A stretch of DNA of 64,000 bases from Consotaella aegiceratis (lineage in GTDB: Bacteria; Pseudomonadota; Alphaproteobacteria; Rhizobiales; Rhizobiaceae), in contig NZ_JAZHFT010000001.1 in NCBI RefSeq assembly GCF_036541425.1, forward strand, positions 1 through 64,000. Reading direction: 5' to 3'. The stretch's first letter is position 1. Every line of letters begins with the position of its first letter. A model generated the notes under the pieces. The model was not told where the DNA came from and searched no databases. It worked only from the letters and a program-made list of their open reading frames with translations. The translations under genes and the position numbers were made by a program. This document shows positions 52,629 to 60,901 of this stretch, piece after piece.

Positions 52629-53339
52629 CTAGGCGCGCTCGAAATAGCCGGGATGCGCGGCGGCGATGGCCGGCAGGTCGTCGAGCACCTTTCGCAGATG
52701 GTTGCGCATGGCCGCCTCGGCGGCGTCGGCGTCGCCGCTGGCGATCGCCGCGACGATCGCCTCGTGCTGCTCGACGAGCAGGACGCTCGGAAACTCGGCC
52801 ATGCTGAGATAGCGAACGCGGTCCATCTGCGCCTTGATGTCCTCGAGCAGGCTCCAGACCCGGACCTTGCCGGCGGCCTCGGCGAGCGTGCGGTGGAACG
52901 ACTCGTCCAGCCGCAGAAAGACGGCTGGTTCCTCGTCGACCGCCGCGCGCTGCCGGGCGATCTGGCGCCGCAGCTCGCCGATCTCGTCCCGGCCGATGTG
53001 CTCGGCCAGCAGGCGGACGATGTCGGCTTCGATGGCTTCGCGCACGAAGCGCGAATCCATCACCTCGGCCACCGAAATCTTGCGCACGAAGCTGCCGCGC
53101 TGCGGGCGGATCTCCAACAGTCCCTCCTCGGCGAGCTTGATGAAGGCTTCGCGGATCGGCTGCCGGGACAGCCGGTAATGGGCAGCCAGTTCCTGCTCGG
53201 TCAGGCGCGTGCCCGGAGCGAGCTCGGCGCGGATGATGCGCTCGCGCAAATCGCGCACGACCTGCGGCCCGACGGGGCTGGCCACATCGATCCCCGTCAG
53301 TGCGGCGACGTCCGCAAATGTGTCGGAAACGGCTATCAT
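52629..53339 (-). CDS. GntR-family regulator (FCD/FadR subgroup)
   Basis: A 236-residue regulator: a GntR winged helix at about 25-90 (LRERIIRAELAPGTRLTEQELAAHYRLSRQPIREAF in the usual helix pattern) and a helical FCD ligand domain (about 100-225). It is divergent from uxuA and leads the TRAP operon, so it probably senses a uronate or aldonate and controls both, as UxuR/ExuR do elsewhere. The operator candidate lies in the 127-base divergent gap. Confidence 0.92.
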   Translation of the reverse strand: MIAVSDTFADVAALTGIDVASPVGPQVVRDLRERIIRAELAPGTRLTEQELAAHYRLSRQPIREAFIKLAEEGLLEIRPQRGSFVRKISVAEVMDSRFVREAIEADIVRLLAEHIGRDEIGELRRQIARQRAAVDEEPAVFLRLDESFHRTLAEAAGKVRVWSLLEDIKAQMDRVRYLSMAEFPSVLLVEQHEAIVAAIASGDADAAEAAMRNHLRKVLDDLPAIAAAHPGYFERA

Positions 53340-53382
53340 GTCGCATTCTTCTTACATACAAACATACTAGTCAACAATTAAG

Positions 53383-53415
53383 TTGTCTGATATTGGATTC
53401 TATATTGTCTGATAA
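53383..53415. promoter_or_regulatory. GntR-type operator: two TTGTCTGATA repeats 22 bases apart
   Basis: Direct repeats of TTGTCTGATA at 53383-53392 and 53405-53414. The second extends to TTGTCTGATAA, an imperfect palindrome of the TTnTCnGAnAA type. Their spacing of 22 bases is about two helical turns, in the AT-rich gntR/uxuA gap. Confidence 0.6.
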
Positions 53416-53466
53416 TTTTGCCGGACAGGCCGCATGACGGCCATTCGGTGAGCTGGGGAGAAAAGC

Positions 53467-54699
53467 ATGCGGCAGACATGGCGCTGGTTCGGTCCGATGG
53501 ACCGCGTATCGATCGACGATATGAGGCAAGCAGGGGTCGAGGGCGTCGTCTCGGCGCTGCATCACGTCCCGACGGGCGCCGTATGGACGACGGAGGAGAT
53601 TGAGCGTCGCCAGACGCTCGTCGCCATGGGTAACGGTGGCGAACCTTCAGGCTTGAGCTGGGAAGTGGTGGAGAGCCTGCCTGTCAGCGAGGACATCAAG
53701 AAGCAGGCGGGTGACTGGAAGGAGCATATCGCCAACTACAAGGTCAGTCTGAAGAACCTGGCCGAAGCCGGCATCGACGTCGTCTGCTACAACTTCATGC
53801 CGGTTCTCGACTGGACGCGGACGAACCTGGCGTTTCGACGGCCGCATGGCGGCACCTGCATGCGCTTCGAGCTTTTCGACTTCGCCGCCTTCGACATCCA
53901 CATCCTGGCGCGAAAGGGCGCGGCCGAAAGCTTCGATGCCGACGTCCGCGACGAGGCGGAACGACGTTACAAGTCGATGGACGAGGCGGCCCGGACGGCG
54001 CTCGCTGAAAATGTCGTCTTCGGCCTGCCCGGCGCAGCCGAGCATTTTACGCTCGAGGACGTGCGCTCCCATCTGGCCGAATATTCCGACATCGGCGAGG
54101 AGCGGTTGCGCGGCCATTTCATCGACTTTCTGGAAGAGGTCGCACCCGTCGCCGAAGAGCTCGGCGTGCGGCTCTGCTGCCATCCCGACGATCCGCCGTT
54201 TCCGCTGCTCGGCCTGCCACGCATCATGTCGACCGAAGCGCACTACAAGACCATCATGGATGCCGTCGATCTTGCGGCCAACGGCATCACGCTATGCTCG
54301 GGTTCGCTCGGCGCCCGCGGCGACAACGACATTCCCGGCATGATGGAGCGCCTCGGCGACCGGGTTCATTTCCTCCACATGCGCAATGTCCGGCGCGAAG
54401 CCGAAGCGATCCCCGCCTCCTTCTACGAAGACGAGCATCTGGCGGGCTGCACCGACATGGTGGCGTTCATCGCAGCGGTGTTGCGGGAGGAGGCGCGACG
54501 CAAGGCCGCCGGCAGGACAGACTGTTCGATTCCCTTCCGCCCCGACCATGGCCAGGACATCCTCGACGATCTGGGTCGCAAGGCCCAGCCCGGCTATCCG
54601 GCAATCGGCCGCCTCAAGGGCCTGGCGGAACTGCGCGGCGTCATGACCGCGCTCGATCACCAAACATTCGGACTGTCCGGCGCCAGCGCATCGCATTGA
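53467..54699 (+). CDS. uxuA: Mannonate dehydratase (UxuA)
   Basis: Dehydrates D-mannonate to 2-keto-3-deoxygluconate. The product is 410 residues against about 394 in E. coli. Family blocks are MRQTWRWFGPMDRVSIDD, GIDVVCYNFMPVLDWTRT, CCHPDDPP, CSGSLGAR, FLHMRNV and the C-terminal RPDHGQ, which together hold the Cys/His/Asp metal-site residues. GGGGAG precedes ATG. It is transcribed divergently from the gntR-TRAP-dehydrogenase-uxuB operon and completes that pathway. Confidence 0.95.
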   Translation: MRQTWRWFGPMDRVSIDDMRQAGVEGVVSALHHVPTGAVWTTEEIERRQTLVAMGNGGEPSGLSWEVVESLPVSEDIKKQAGDWKEHIANYKVSLKNLAEAGIDVVCYNFMPVLDWTRTNLAFRRPHGGTCMRFELFDFAAFDIHILARKGAAESFDADVRDEAERRYKSMDEAARTALAENVVFGLPGAAEHFTLEDVRSHLAEYSDIGEERLRGHFIDFLEEVAPVAEELGVRLCCHPDDPPFPLLGLPRIMSTEAHYKTIMDAVDLAANGITLCSGSLGARGDNDIPGMMERLGDRVHFLHMRNVRREAEAIPASFYEDEHLAGCTDMVAFIAAVLREEARRKAAGRTDCSIPFRPDHGQDILDDLGRKAQPGYPAIGRLKGLAELRGVMTALDHQTFGLSGASASH

Positions 54700-54836
54700 T
54701 CGATGGGGAGGCCGGCCCGGCCGATGACCGGATCGGCTTCCGGCCCGGGACGGCATTTCGAAAGGGCACCGTCCGTGCTGCCTGATCGGCGCAGCCGAGG
54801 GCGGACCGTTACGCCTCGGCCAAGACCGGACGCGAC

Positions 54837-55613
54837 CTAATCGGCGCTGTCGAGTGTTGCCAGCGGCTTGGCCGGCCCGGGCGCGTCGCTGCGCCCGTAG
54901 CGCCCGTCGATGCGCGAGCGGACGCCGGCGATCATCTGCACGCTGATGCGCTTGGCCGTGGCCGGCTTTCTCAATCGGATGGAATCGTAGAGCTGGCGAT
55001 GCTGGGAGATCGTGATCTCCTTGGTCTCGGCATCGGGAAAATAGGTCACGTCGAAGACTGCCGTCTGAAGCGCCTCGATCGCCTCGCCCAGTTGCTCGAC
55101 GACGAAGTTCTGCGCCGAGGCGATCAGCGCCTGGTGGAAGCGAATATCGGCGGCGTTGAACGCCTGCTTGTCCTGATAGCAGCGATCCATCTCGTCGACG
55201 GCCGCTTCCATCTTGGCGAGATCGCTGGCATCGGCGCGCATGGCCGCCCACTCGGCAATCGCCGGCTCGATGACCGCGCGGGTCTCCAGCAGGGTCTGAA
55301 TCAGATCGTAGGGATCCTCCGCCGACAGCGCCCAATGGAGCACGTCGGTGTCCAGGTAGTTCCAGCGGCGGCGTGGCTCGATGAACAGCCCGCGATGCTT
55401 CTGGATGTCGATCAGCCGCTTGGTGCCGAGAACCTTGATCACCTCGCGCAGCGTGGCGCGCGATACCTCATAGAGGCCGCAGAGTTCCGCCTCGGATGGC
55501 AAGGCGCCCTGTCGTCCGTAGCGACCGGACACGATATCGAATCCGAAGCGCGCGATGGTCCGCTCCAGCTTGGTCAAGCCGGCGTCATCGCTGCAGGGAA
55601 GTGCTGCTGACAT
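54837..55613 (-). CDS. GntR-family regulator (FCD subgroup) of the yia-like operon
   Basis: A 258-residue regulator from ATG 55613 (GGAG upstream; a longer frame to 55691 is less likely). The winged helix is at about 25-85 (ALPSEAELCGLYEVSRATLREVI), with a W-rich linker RRRWNYLDTDVLHWAL typical of sugar-acid GntR regulators, and the FCD domain (about 105-235) with an EPAIAEWAAMRA start. It follows the TRAP genes on the same strand after 217 bases, separated by a hairpin, and likely controls them. Confidence 0.9.
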   Translation of the reverse strand: MSAALPCSDDAGLTKLERTIARFGFDIVSGRYGRQGALPSEAELCGLYEVSRATLREVIKVLGTKRLIDIQKHRGLFIEPRRRWNYLDTDVLHWALSAEDPYDLIQTLLETRAVIEPAIAEWAAMRADASDLAKMEAAVDEMDRCYQDKQAFNAADIRFHQALIASAQNFVVEQLGEAIEALQTAVFDVTYFPDAETKEITISQHRQLYDSIRLRKPATAKRISVQMIAGVRSRIDGRYGRSDAPGPAKPLATLDSAD

Positions 55614-55729
55614 GGTGTCTCCGCGCCGCCGGGAAATCCTCTGCGCCAAGGTGGCTCTGGTGGGCTTGAGGCCGTTGGAGCCTTCCGGCATCCGATATCT
55701 CGCGCCGGAGAGGTCCCTTTAAAGCATCA

Positions 55730-55756
55730 TGCCGAAAAGTTGGAGACTTTTCGGCA
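55730..55756. repeat. Inverted repeat resembling a rhizobial intergenic palindrome
   Basis: TGCCGAAAAGT and ACTTTTCGGCA arms with a 5-base loop, preceded by AAAGCATCA. This resembles, from memory, the dispersed GCATGATGCCGAAAAGTG-type palindrome found between genes in many Rhizobiales. It lies between the TRAP binding-protein gene and gntR and might trim or end the TRAP transcript. Confidence 0.5.
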
Positions 55757-55830
55757 TTCCTTGCCGGCGCATAAACGGCAAGGGGGGGGCCGACGGCGGG
55801 GCAAGGCGCAACCGCCGTCGACGGTAGCGG

Positions 55831-56823
55831 CTATTCGCCCTGACGCAGCGCGTCGATCGCTTCCAGCTCTTTGGCGCCGCCGTATTCGGCGACGAAGGTG
55901 TCGCGCACCCCCTTGGTGGCCTCGGCGAACGGCTCCTGATCGATGCTCTCGACCACATCGAGCCCCTCCGCCTTCATGTCTTCGACCTGCTTGGCGATCG
56001 CCTCGTTGTTGAGCTGGCGTTGATAGCGGCCGGCTTCGCGCGCCGCGGCAATCAGGGCGTCCTGCTCGTCGGGCGATAGAGCGTCAAACTTCTCCTTGTT
56101 CATGGCGACGATCAGCGCGCTGTAGGCGTGATGGGACAGGCTGAGATAGTGCTGCACCTCATAGAGCTTCGCCGACACGAAGACGCCGAGCGGGTGCTCC
56201 TGCGCGTCGACCGTGCCCATTTCGAGCGCGGTGTAGAGCTCGCCGAGCGGCATGGGCACAGGATTGGCACCGAGCAGCTCGAACGCCTGGATGTGGACGG
56301 GCGCGCCGGTGGTGCGGATCTTCAGGCCCTTGACGTCGTCGGGCGTACGGACGGGATGCTTCGAATTGGTGATCTGCCGCCAGCCGTTGTCCCAGAACGC
56401 AAGTCCCTTCAGGCCTACCGTTTCCAGTTGATCGAGCAGCAACTGGCCGACATCGCCGTCCAGCGCGCGATAGGCGTGGTCGGTGTCGGCAAACAGAAAC
56501 GGAATGTCGAGCATTCCGATCTGCGGCACGAGTCCGATGAAATTGGACGAACCCGAAACCAGAAGATCGATGGTGCTGCCCCGGGTCCCCGAAATGGCAG
56601 CCTGGGCGTTGCCGAGCGTGCTGTCGGGGAAGATCTTCAGCTCCAGTGCGCCGTCCGTCTTTTCCTTCAGCAGTTCGTTCATCCGCTGCGCGGCGAGAAA
56701 CTGGGTGTCGGTGCGCGGCGATTCGGACGCGAACCGCAAGGACGCGGCTTCTGCTCCCCCGATCGTGGCGACCGCCAAGCCCAACCCCATCAGCGATCCG
56801 GCGAGGATCTTTGCGAAAGTCAT
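55831..56823 (-). CDS. TRAP binding protein (DctP, YiaO-like)
   Basis: Periplasmic receptor of 330 residues with a signal peptide (about 1-26, LAVATIGGAEAASL). The conserved receptor blocks are NSKHPVRTPDDVKGLKIRTT (ligand-binding Arg near 177) and GTVDAQEHPLGVF. It overlaps the dctM stop by four bases, its start having GGGAG inside dctM. In E. coli the equivalent YiaO binds 2,3-diketo-L-gulonate, and the gene order here suggests the same or a related ligand. Confidence 0.93.
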   Translation of the reverse strand: MTFAKILAGSLMGLGLAVATIGGAEAASLRFASESPRTDTQFLAAQRMNELLKEKTDGALELKIFPDSTLGNAQAAISGTRGSTIDLLVSGSSNFIGLVPQIGMLDIPFLFADTDHAYRALDGDVGQLLLDQLETVGLKGLAFWDNGWRQITNSKHPVRTPDDVKGLKIRTTGAPVHIQAFELLGANPVPMPLGELYTALEMGTVDAQEHPLGVFVSAKLYEVQHYLSLSHHAYSALIVAMNKEKFDALSPDEQDALIAAAREAGRYQRQLNNEAIAKQVEDMKAEGLDVVESIDQEPFAEATKGVRDTFVAEYGGAKELEAIDALRQGE

Positions 56824-58184
56824 ATTGCTTCTCCCTTGGGCTGCCGATCATGGTCGAGGGTGGCGGCCCGCAGCCGAAGGGCCGCCGCCTGGATGTCCCG
56901 AAGCCCTCGCAGCATCCAGCGCAGAGGCGCCAGGATCAGGGATGGGAAGACGATGAAGAGGGTGAGCAGGAGCAGCATCACCAGCAGATAGGGAATCACC
57001 CCGCGCATGCAGCGCTCGAACGGCAGTTGCGAGACGCTGGCGATGACGTTGAGGACGTTGCCGACCGGAGGCGTGATCAGCCCGATCGACGAGTTGATGA
57101 TGAACATCACGCCGAAATAGACCGGGTTGATGTGAGCCTCCTGGATCAGCGGCATCAGCACCGGTACGAGGATCAGGACGGTCGGGGTGAGGTCCATCAC
57201 CATGCCGACGACCATGATGAAGATCATCATCATCGCCATCAGCAGCGTCGGCGAATCGACCAGCGGCTGCATCATGTCGGCGACCATCTGCGGCAGTTCC
57301 GCGATGGTGATCAGCCAGGCCGAGACGGCGGAAGCGGCCACCAGCAGCATCACGACCGCCGTGGTCTCCGCCGCCGCGAACATGACGTTGTAGAGGTCCT
57401 TCAAGCGAAGTTCGCGGTAGACGAAGAGCGCGATGAAGAGGGCATAGACGGCGGCAACCACGCCGGCCTCGGTCGACGTGAAGATGCCGCTGCGAAAGCC
57501 GCCGACGATGATCACCGGCAGGAGCAGCGCCCAGATGCCTTCCCGCACCGAGCGGCCGACTTCGTGGCGGGACGCCTTTTCGAGCAGCGAGATGTCGGCG
57601 GTGCGCGATTGCCACCACCAGACGGCGGCCAGCGCCACGCCCATCATCACCCCTGGCGCGATGCCGGCCAGGAACAGCTGGGAGATGGAGACGCCGCTGG
57701 CAACGCCGAAGATGATGAAAGGGATCGAAGGCGGGATGATCGGGGCGATGATGCCGCCCGCCGCGATCAATCCGACCGACCGCCCCTCCTCGTAACGGGC
57801 GTTCTTCATCATCGGCAGGAGCACCATGGCCAGCGCCGCGGTGTCTGCCGCCGCCGACCCCGACAGAGAGGCCATCAGGACAGCCGCGATGATGGCCACG
57901 AAGCCAAGCCCGCCCCTTTTGTGGCCGACGAGCTTCATCGGCAGATCGACGATGCGGCGCGAGATGCCGCCGGCGTTCATCAGTTCGCCGGCCAGAATGA
58001 AGAACGGGATCGCCAGAAGGGAAAAGCTGTCGGCGCCGTTGATGAGGTTCTGCGCCATGATCTGGCTGTCGAACAGATCCAGATCGAGCATCAGGGCCAT
58101 GCCGCACAGGAGTAGCGAAAAGGCGACCGGAACGCCCATGAGAATGCAGCCGATCAGGCTGACGAGGAACACCGCGACGGTCAT
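56820..58184 (-). CDS. TRAP large permease (DctM, YiaN-like)
   Basis: Large subunit of 454 residues with about twelve spans. Family blocks are FSLLAIPFFILAGELMNAGGISRRIV, SLSGSAAADTAALAMVLLPMM and APIIPPSIPFIIFG. A roughly 30-residue C-terminal hydrophilic tail is present. ATG 58184 overlaps the dctQ stop; the much longer frame to 58595 is not used. It overlaps dctP at its end. Confidence 0.95.
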   Translation of the reverse strand: MTVAVFLVSLIGCILMGVPVAFSLLLCGMALMLDLDLFDSQIMAQNLINGADSFSLLAIPFFILAGELMNAGGISRRIVDLPMKLVGHKRGGLGFVAIIAAVLMASLSGSAAADTAALAMVLLPMMKNARYEEGRSVGLIAAGGIIAPIIPPSIPFIIFGVASGVSISQLFLAGIAPGVMMGVALAAVWWWQSRTADISLLEKASRHEVGRSVREGIWALLLPVIIVGGFRSGIFTSTEAGVVAAVYALFIALFVYRELRLKDLYNVMFAAAETTAVVMLLVAASAVSAWLITIAELPQMVADMMQPLVDSPTLLMAMMMIFIMVVGMVMDLTPTVLILVPVLMPLIQEAHINPVYFGVMFIINSSIGLITPPVGNVLNVIASVSQLPFERCMRGVIPYLLVMLLLLTLFIVFPSLILAPLRWMLRGLRDIQAAALRLRAATLDHDRQPKGEAI

Positions 58185-58660
58185 GACGGGTCTCCGGCAG
58201 CCAGATGCCGAACGCCGTTCCACAGCCGCGCCAGCAGCATCACGCCGACACCGAGCGCGAACGGAATGCCGGCGAGATAGAGTGCGCCGACGGGGATGCC
58301 GCTCACCGGCAGACAGTTGTAGCGGTTGAGCTCGGCGAACTCCCAGCACCCTTTGAGCACCATGGCGCAGCAGGCCAGCATGGCCAGTTCGCCCAGCATG
58401 GTAACCAGGCGCGTCCAGCGCGGCGGCAGCGCCTCGACCACCATCGTGACCTGGACGTGCCGGCGCCGCGCGAAGGCGGTGATCGATCCGAGAAAGGTGA
58501 GCCAGACGAAGAGGTAGCGGGCGACCTCTTCCGTCAGGAGGATGTTGGAATTGAAGCCGTAACGCAGGACGACGTTCAGAAAGACGAGGCCGCACATCAG
58601 GGTCAGAGACGCCACCATCAGCGCCTTGAGGATGTGCAGCGAGATCGTGCGGAAAAGCAC
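58181..58660 (-). CDS. TRAP small permease (DctQ, YiaM-like)
   Basis: Small subunit of 159 residues with four membrane spans (MVASLTLMCGLVFLNVVL; LFVWLTFLGSITAF; LGELAMLACCAMVL; LAGIPFALGVGVMLL) and the conserved EEVARYLFVWL loop. The GTG start has GGGAGG six bases upstream. It is 60 bases after the YiaL-like gene and four-base coupled to dctM. Confidence 0.92.
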   Translation of the reverse strand: MLFRTISLHILKALMVASLTLMCGLVFLNVVLRYGFNSNILLTEEVARYLFVWLTFLGSITAFARRRHVQVTMVVEALPPRWTRLVTMLGELAMLACCAMVLKGCWEFAELNRYNCLPVSGIPVGALYLAGIPFALGVGVMLLARLWNGVRHLAAGDPS

Positions 58661-58720
58661 CGTAACCTCCCGTGTGCTGTGCCTGCGGGCGGCTCCGCGC
58701 CGCCCGGCGTTATCTCGGTG

Positions 58721-59200
58721 TCAGGGGGAAAGCCGGCTGACCGGCACCTTGGCGACGACCTTGCGCACCGAGGCGGCGCGGTTCCCCGTCCGGCAGAGCG
58801 GAATGTGGATGTCCCAGGGAAAGAACACGGCGAATTCGCCCGCGGCCAGTTCGATGCATGATCGTCCCTCCGGGTCGAGGTCGAAGAAGACGTTGTCGGC
58901 TTCGCTCGACCTTTGCATCGCCTGCGTCTCGGTCGTCAGAGGGATCTGGACGATCCCCTCATGGCCCGAAACCACAAAGTGGACGTCGATGTTGGCGACA
59001 TGCGCCTCCGGCGCATGGTCCAGCGCGTCACCCGTTTGCGCCGTGAACAGCGTTGCCGTCACGCCATCGACGTCCAAGGCCAGGGGGCCATCCGAAAGCG
59101 CTGCGAAATCCAGGGCCGACAAGACTTCGAGGACGTCGAGCAGCGGCGCCGGCATCTCGCCTTGCGCCCGTTGCAGGCTCTCGCGGTGCCCGGTGATCAT
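58721..59200 (-). CDS. yiaL: YhcH/YjgK/YiaL (DUF386) family protein
   Basis: A 159-residue cupin-like protein of the YiaL family. The metal-binding region is visible in HVANIDVHFVVSGHEG (His residues) and the Glu/His pair FFPWDIHIPL near 130. The family is found in sialic-acid, gluconate and diketogulonate clusters and may open or epimerise cyclic sugars; in E. coli it follows yiaK as here. ATG 59200 is one base after the yiaK stop. Confidence 0.88.
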   Translation of the reverse strand: MITGHRESLQRAQGEMPAPLLDVLEVLSALDFAALSDGPLALDVDGVTATLFTAQTGDALDHAPEAHVANIDVHFVVSGHEGIVQIPLTTETQAMQRSSEADNVFFDLDPEGRSCIELAAGEFAVFFPWDIHIPLCRTGNRAASVRKVVAKVPVSRLSP

Positions 59201-59201
59201 C

Positions 59202-60224
59202 TCAGCGCTCGCCCCCGGCCAGTGCCACGACCTCGGTCCAGACGCCGTCATCGACCACGATGCCGTTTTCGAGATGATCCTTGCGCACCCGAACCTCGAT
59301 CTCGCCGGGATAGAGCACCTCCCGGCCGCCTTCGGCGGGCGTCGAGGAGTTGACGTAGTCAACGACACCGTCGGCCACCCGATCGGTGAAGGCCTCGCCG
59401 CCGAGCTGGGCCGGATCGATGGCGATGAAGATTTGGGAACAGCCGGTGCAGCTGCCCTTGTCGACCGTGTCGATCTCATGGGTGGCGAGCCCCTCCGACA
59501 GAACTGCCGCCAGCGTGTCGAGCAGAATGGCGAAGCCGGAGCCCTTCCAGTAGCCCATCGGCAGTATACGCATCGACTGCTCGATCGGCCCCGGTTCGCT
59601 GGTGAGATTGCCGTCCTTGTCGAAGCCGCCCGGAAACGGCAGCTTCTCGCCCTTCAGACGGGTGACCTGAAGCTTGCCATAGGCATATTGCGACATCGCC
59701 ATGTCGAGGACGATGTGCCCCTTGCTTCGCGGCACCGCCATGACGAAAGGGTTGTTGCCGAGGCGCGGCACCTTCGCGCCCCAGGCCGGCATGCAGGATT
59801 CGGTGTTGGTCCAGCTGATCGCGACATGGCCTTTATCGGCGGCATGCCAGCCATAGGCCCCACCGCGCATCCAGTGGGTCGTGTTGCGCAGGGCGACGAT
59901 GCCGACGCCGTGCTGCCGCGAGATCTCCATGGCGCGGTCGGAGGCGAACAACGCGTTGAGAATGCCCGGACCGCGATGGCCATCGAAGATCTCGATCGCA
60001 GAGAGCGCCTTGACGCGTTCCGGCCTGCCTTTGAGGTCAACCCAGCCCTTTCCCACGTAGTCGACGAAACGGGCGACACGGTTGAGACCGTGCGAATAGA
60101 CCCCGTCACAGCTCGACCGGGTGTGGATGCGCGCGCAGGTCTGCGCATCCTCCGGATTCATGCCGGCCGCAATAAACGCGCGGCCGATCACCTCCTGCAT
60201 CTGCTCGAACGGAACTCGGGCCAC
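59202..60224 (-). CDS. yiaK: 2,3-diketo-L-gulonate reductase-like dehydrogenase (YiaK)
   Basis: NAD(P)H-dependent malate/lactate-dehydrogenase-2-type enzyme of 340 residues, close to E. coli YiaK over its whole length: GVYSHGLNRVARFVDY with the catalytic His, GIVALRNTTHWMRGGAYGW and RILPMGYWKGSGFAILLD. It probably reduces 2,3-diketo-L-gulonate or a close relative to 3-keto-L-gulonate. The GTG start has AAGGAG eight bases upstream. It leads an operon in the order yiaK-yiaL-yiaM-yiaN-yiaO, as in E. coli. Confidence 0.93.
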   Translation of the reverse strand: MARVPFEQMQEVIGRAFIAAGMNPEDAQTCARIHTRSSCDGVYSHGLNRVARFVDYVGKGWVDLKGRPERVKALSAIEIFDGHRGPGILNALFASDRAMEISRQHGVGIVALRNTTHWMRGGAYGWHAADKGHVAISWTNTESCMPAWGAKVPRLGNNPFVMAVPRSKGHIVLDMAMSQYAYGKLQVTRLKGEKLPFPGGFDKDGNLTSEPGPIEQSMRILPMGYWKGSGFAILLDTLAAVLSEGLATHEIDTVDKGSCTGCSQIFIAIDPAQLGGEAFTDRVADGVVDYVNSSTPAEGGREVLYPGEIEVRVRKDHLENGIVVDDGVWTEVVALAGGER

Positions 60225-60227
60225 TCT

Positions 60228-60374
60228 TCATACTCCTTGGCATTGATCAGGGGAGGCAGGTCGGCTCGATGCCGAACGGGCCTCGATGTCTCGTTCGACG
60301 GGAAGAGAGGCGAAGCGACAATCCTGCTTCGGCGCCTTGCCCACACGGGCACGACGGACTGTATTGCCCTTCAT
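60228..60374 (-). CDS. Possible 48-aa leader ORF upstream of yiaK
   Basis: A small frame begins ATG 60374, four bases after a strong GGGGAGG, and its stop lies three bases before the yiaK GTG. Its last codons contain the yiaK ribosome site AAGGAG. The sequence (MKGNTVRRARVGKAPKQD, then Arg/Ser/Pro-rich) has no membrane segment and no family I know. The setting fits translational coupling or a leader peptide, but chance is possible. Confidence 0.3.
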   Translation of the reverse strand: MKGNTVRRARVGKAPKQDCRFASLPVERDIEARSASSRPASPDQCQGV

Positions 60375-60396
60375 GAACCCTCCCCACATCGCTCTA

Positions 60397-60431
60397 TTGT
60401 CAGTCGATATATTTATTATCGTCTGACAATT
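60397..60431. promoter_or_regulatory. Palindromic operator upstream of the yia-like operon
   Basis: Arms ATTGTCAGTCGATA (60397-60410) and TATCGTCTGACAAT (60418-60431) pair at 13 of 14 positions around a 7-base AT-rich spacer. The outer TTGTCAG resembles the TTGTCTG of the 53383 sites. It is a good candidate operator of the GntR regulator at 54837. Confidence 0.6.
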
Positions 60432-60901
60432 AGCAATGGACAAAGCGGTGGGCTGTAAAGGGCCTCGATGGAAATCGGGCGAGGCAATTCGACGCGGCTG
60501 CCGACTTGCAGATGCTGCCGCGACGTTTGGACAGGGAGTTTCGAAGAGGCACCCCAACGACGGCCCGGACGCACCGCCTCAGTGTCGCTGTTGGTATCGC
60601 GTCGATCAGTTCGCGACGAGCACGGACACCCCTGCCCGCGTCGACCGCCGGGCCGTTTTGTGAATGCGGTGGTTGGAGACGCAGTTTGGGCGCAGGCCCA
60701 TAGGACTCGGCGCACGGCAGCAGATCGCGCTCCGGCCGATCCGTGGCCGCAAGGAAACCGCTTTCAGCCGGTTTCCGCAGAAACACGCTGCCGCGCCATG
60801 CGATCGGCAGCGGGGCCAGTCGACGTTCGCTCGCCGGCGCCGACGGCCGCAACCCGCGCCGACCGAAGCGCTACCCTCTCATTGGAGAGAGCCGGGCGCC
60901 G
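60432..60901. other. Non-coding stretch between the yia-like operon and the orphan ABC ATPase
   Basis: About 470 bases. Several overlapping open frames exist on both strands but none has a ribosome site, family resemblance or consistent codon pattern. I see no repeat or terminator. Confidence 0.45.

Noticed and set aside
53399..53416. TTGGAT...GATAAT as a uxuA promoter
   Set aside because: Spacing between the boxes is only 12 bases, and GATAAT is part of the operator repeat.
58626..60458. 610-residue plus-strand frame opposite yiaK and yiaL
   Set aside because: Antisense to genes with full-length YiaK/YiaL similarity.
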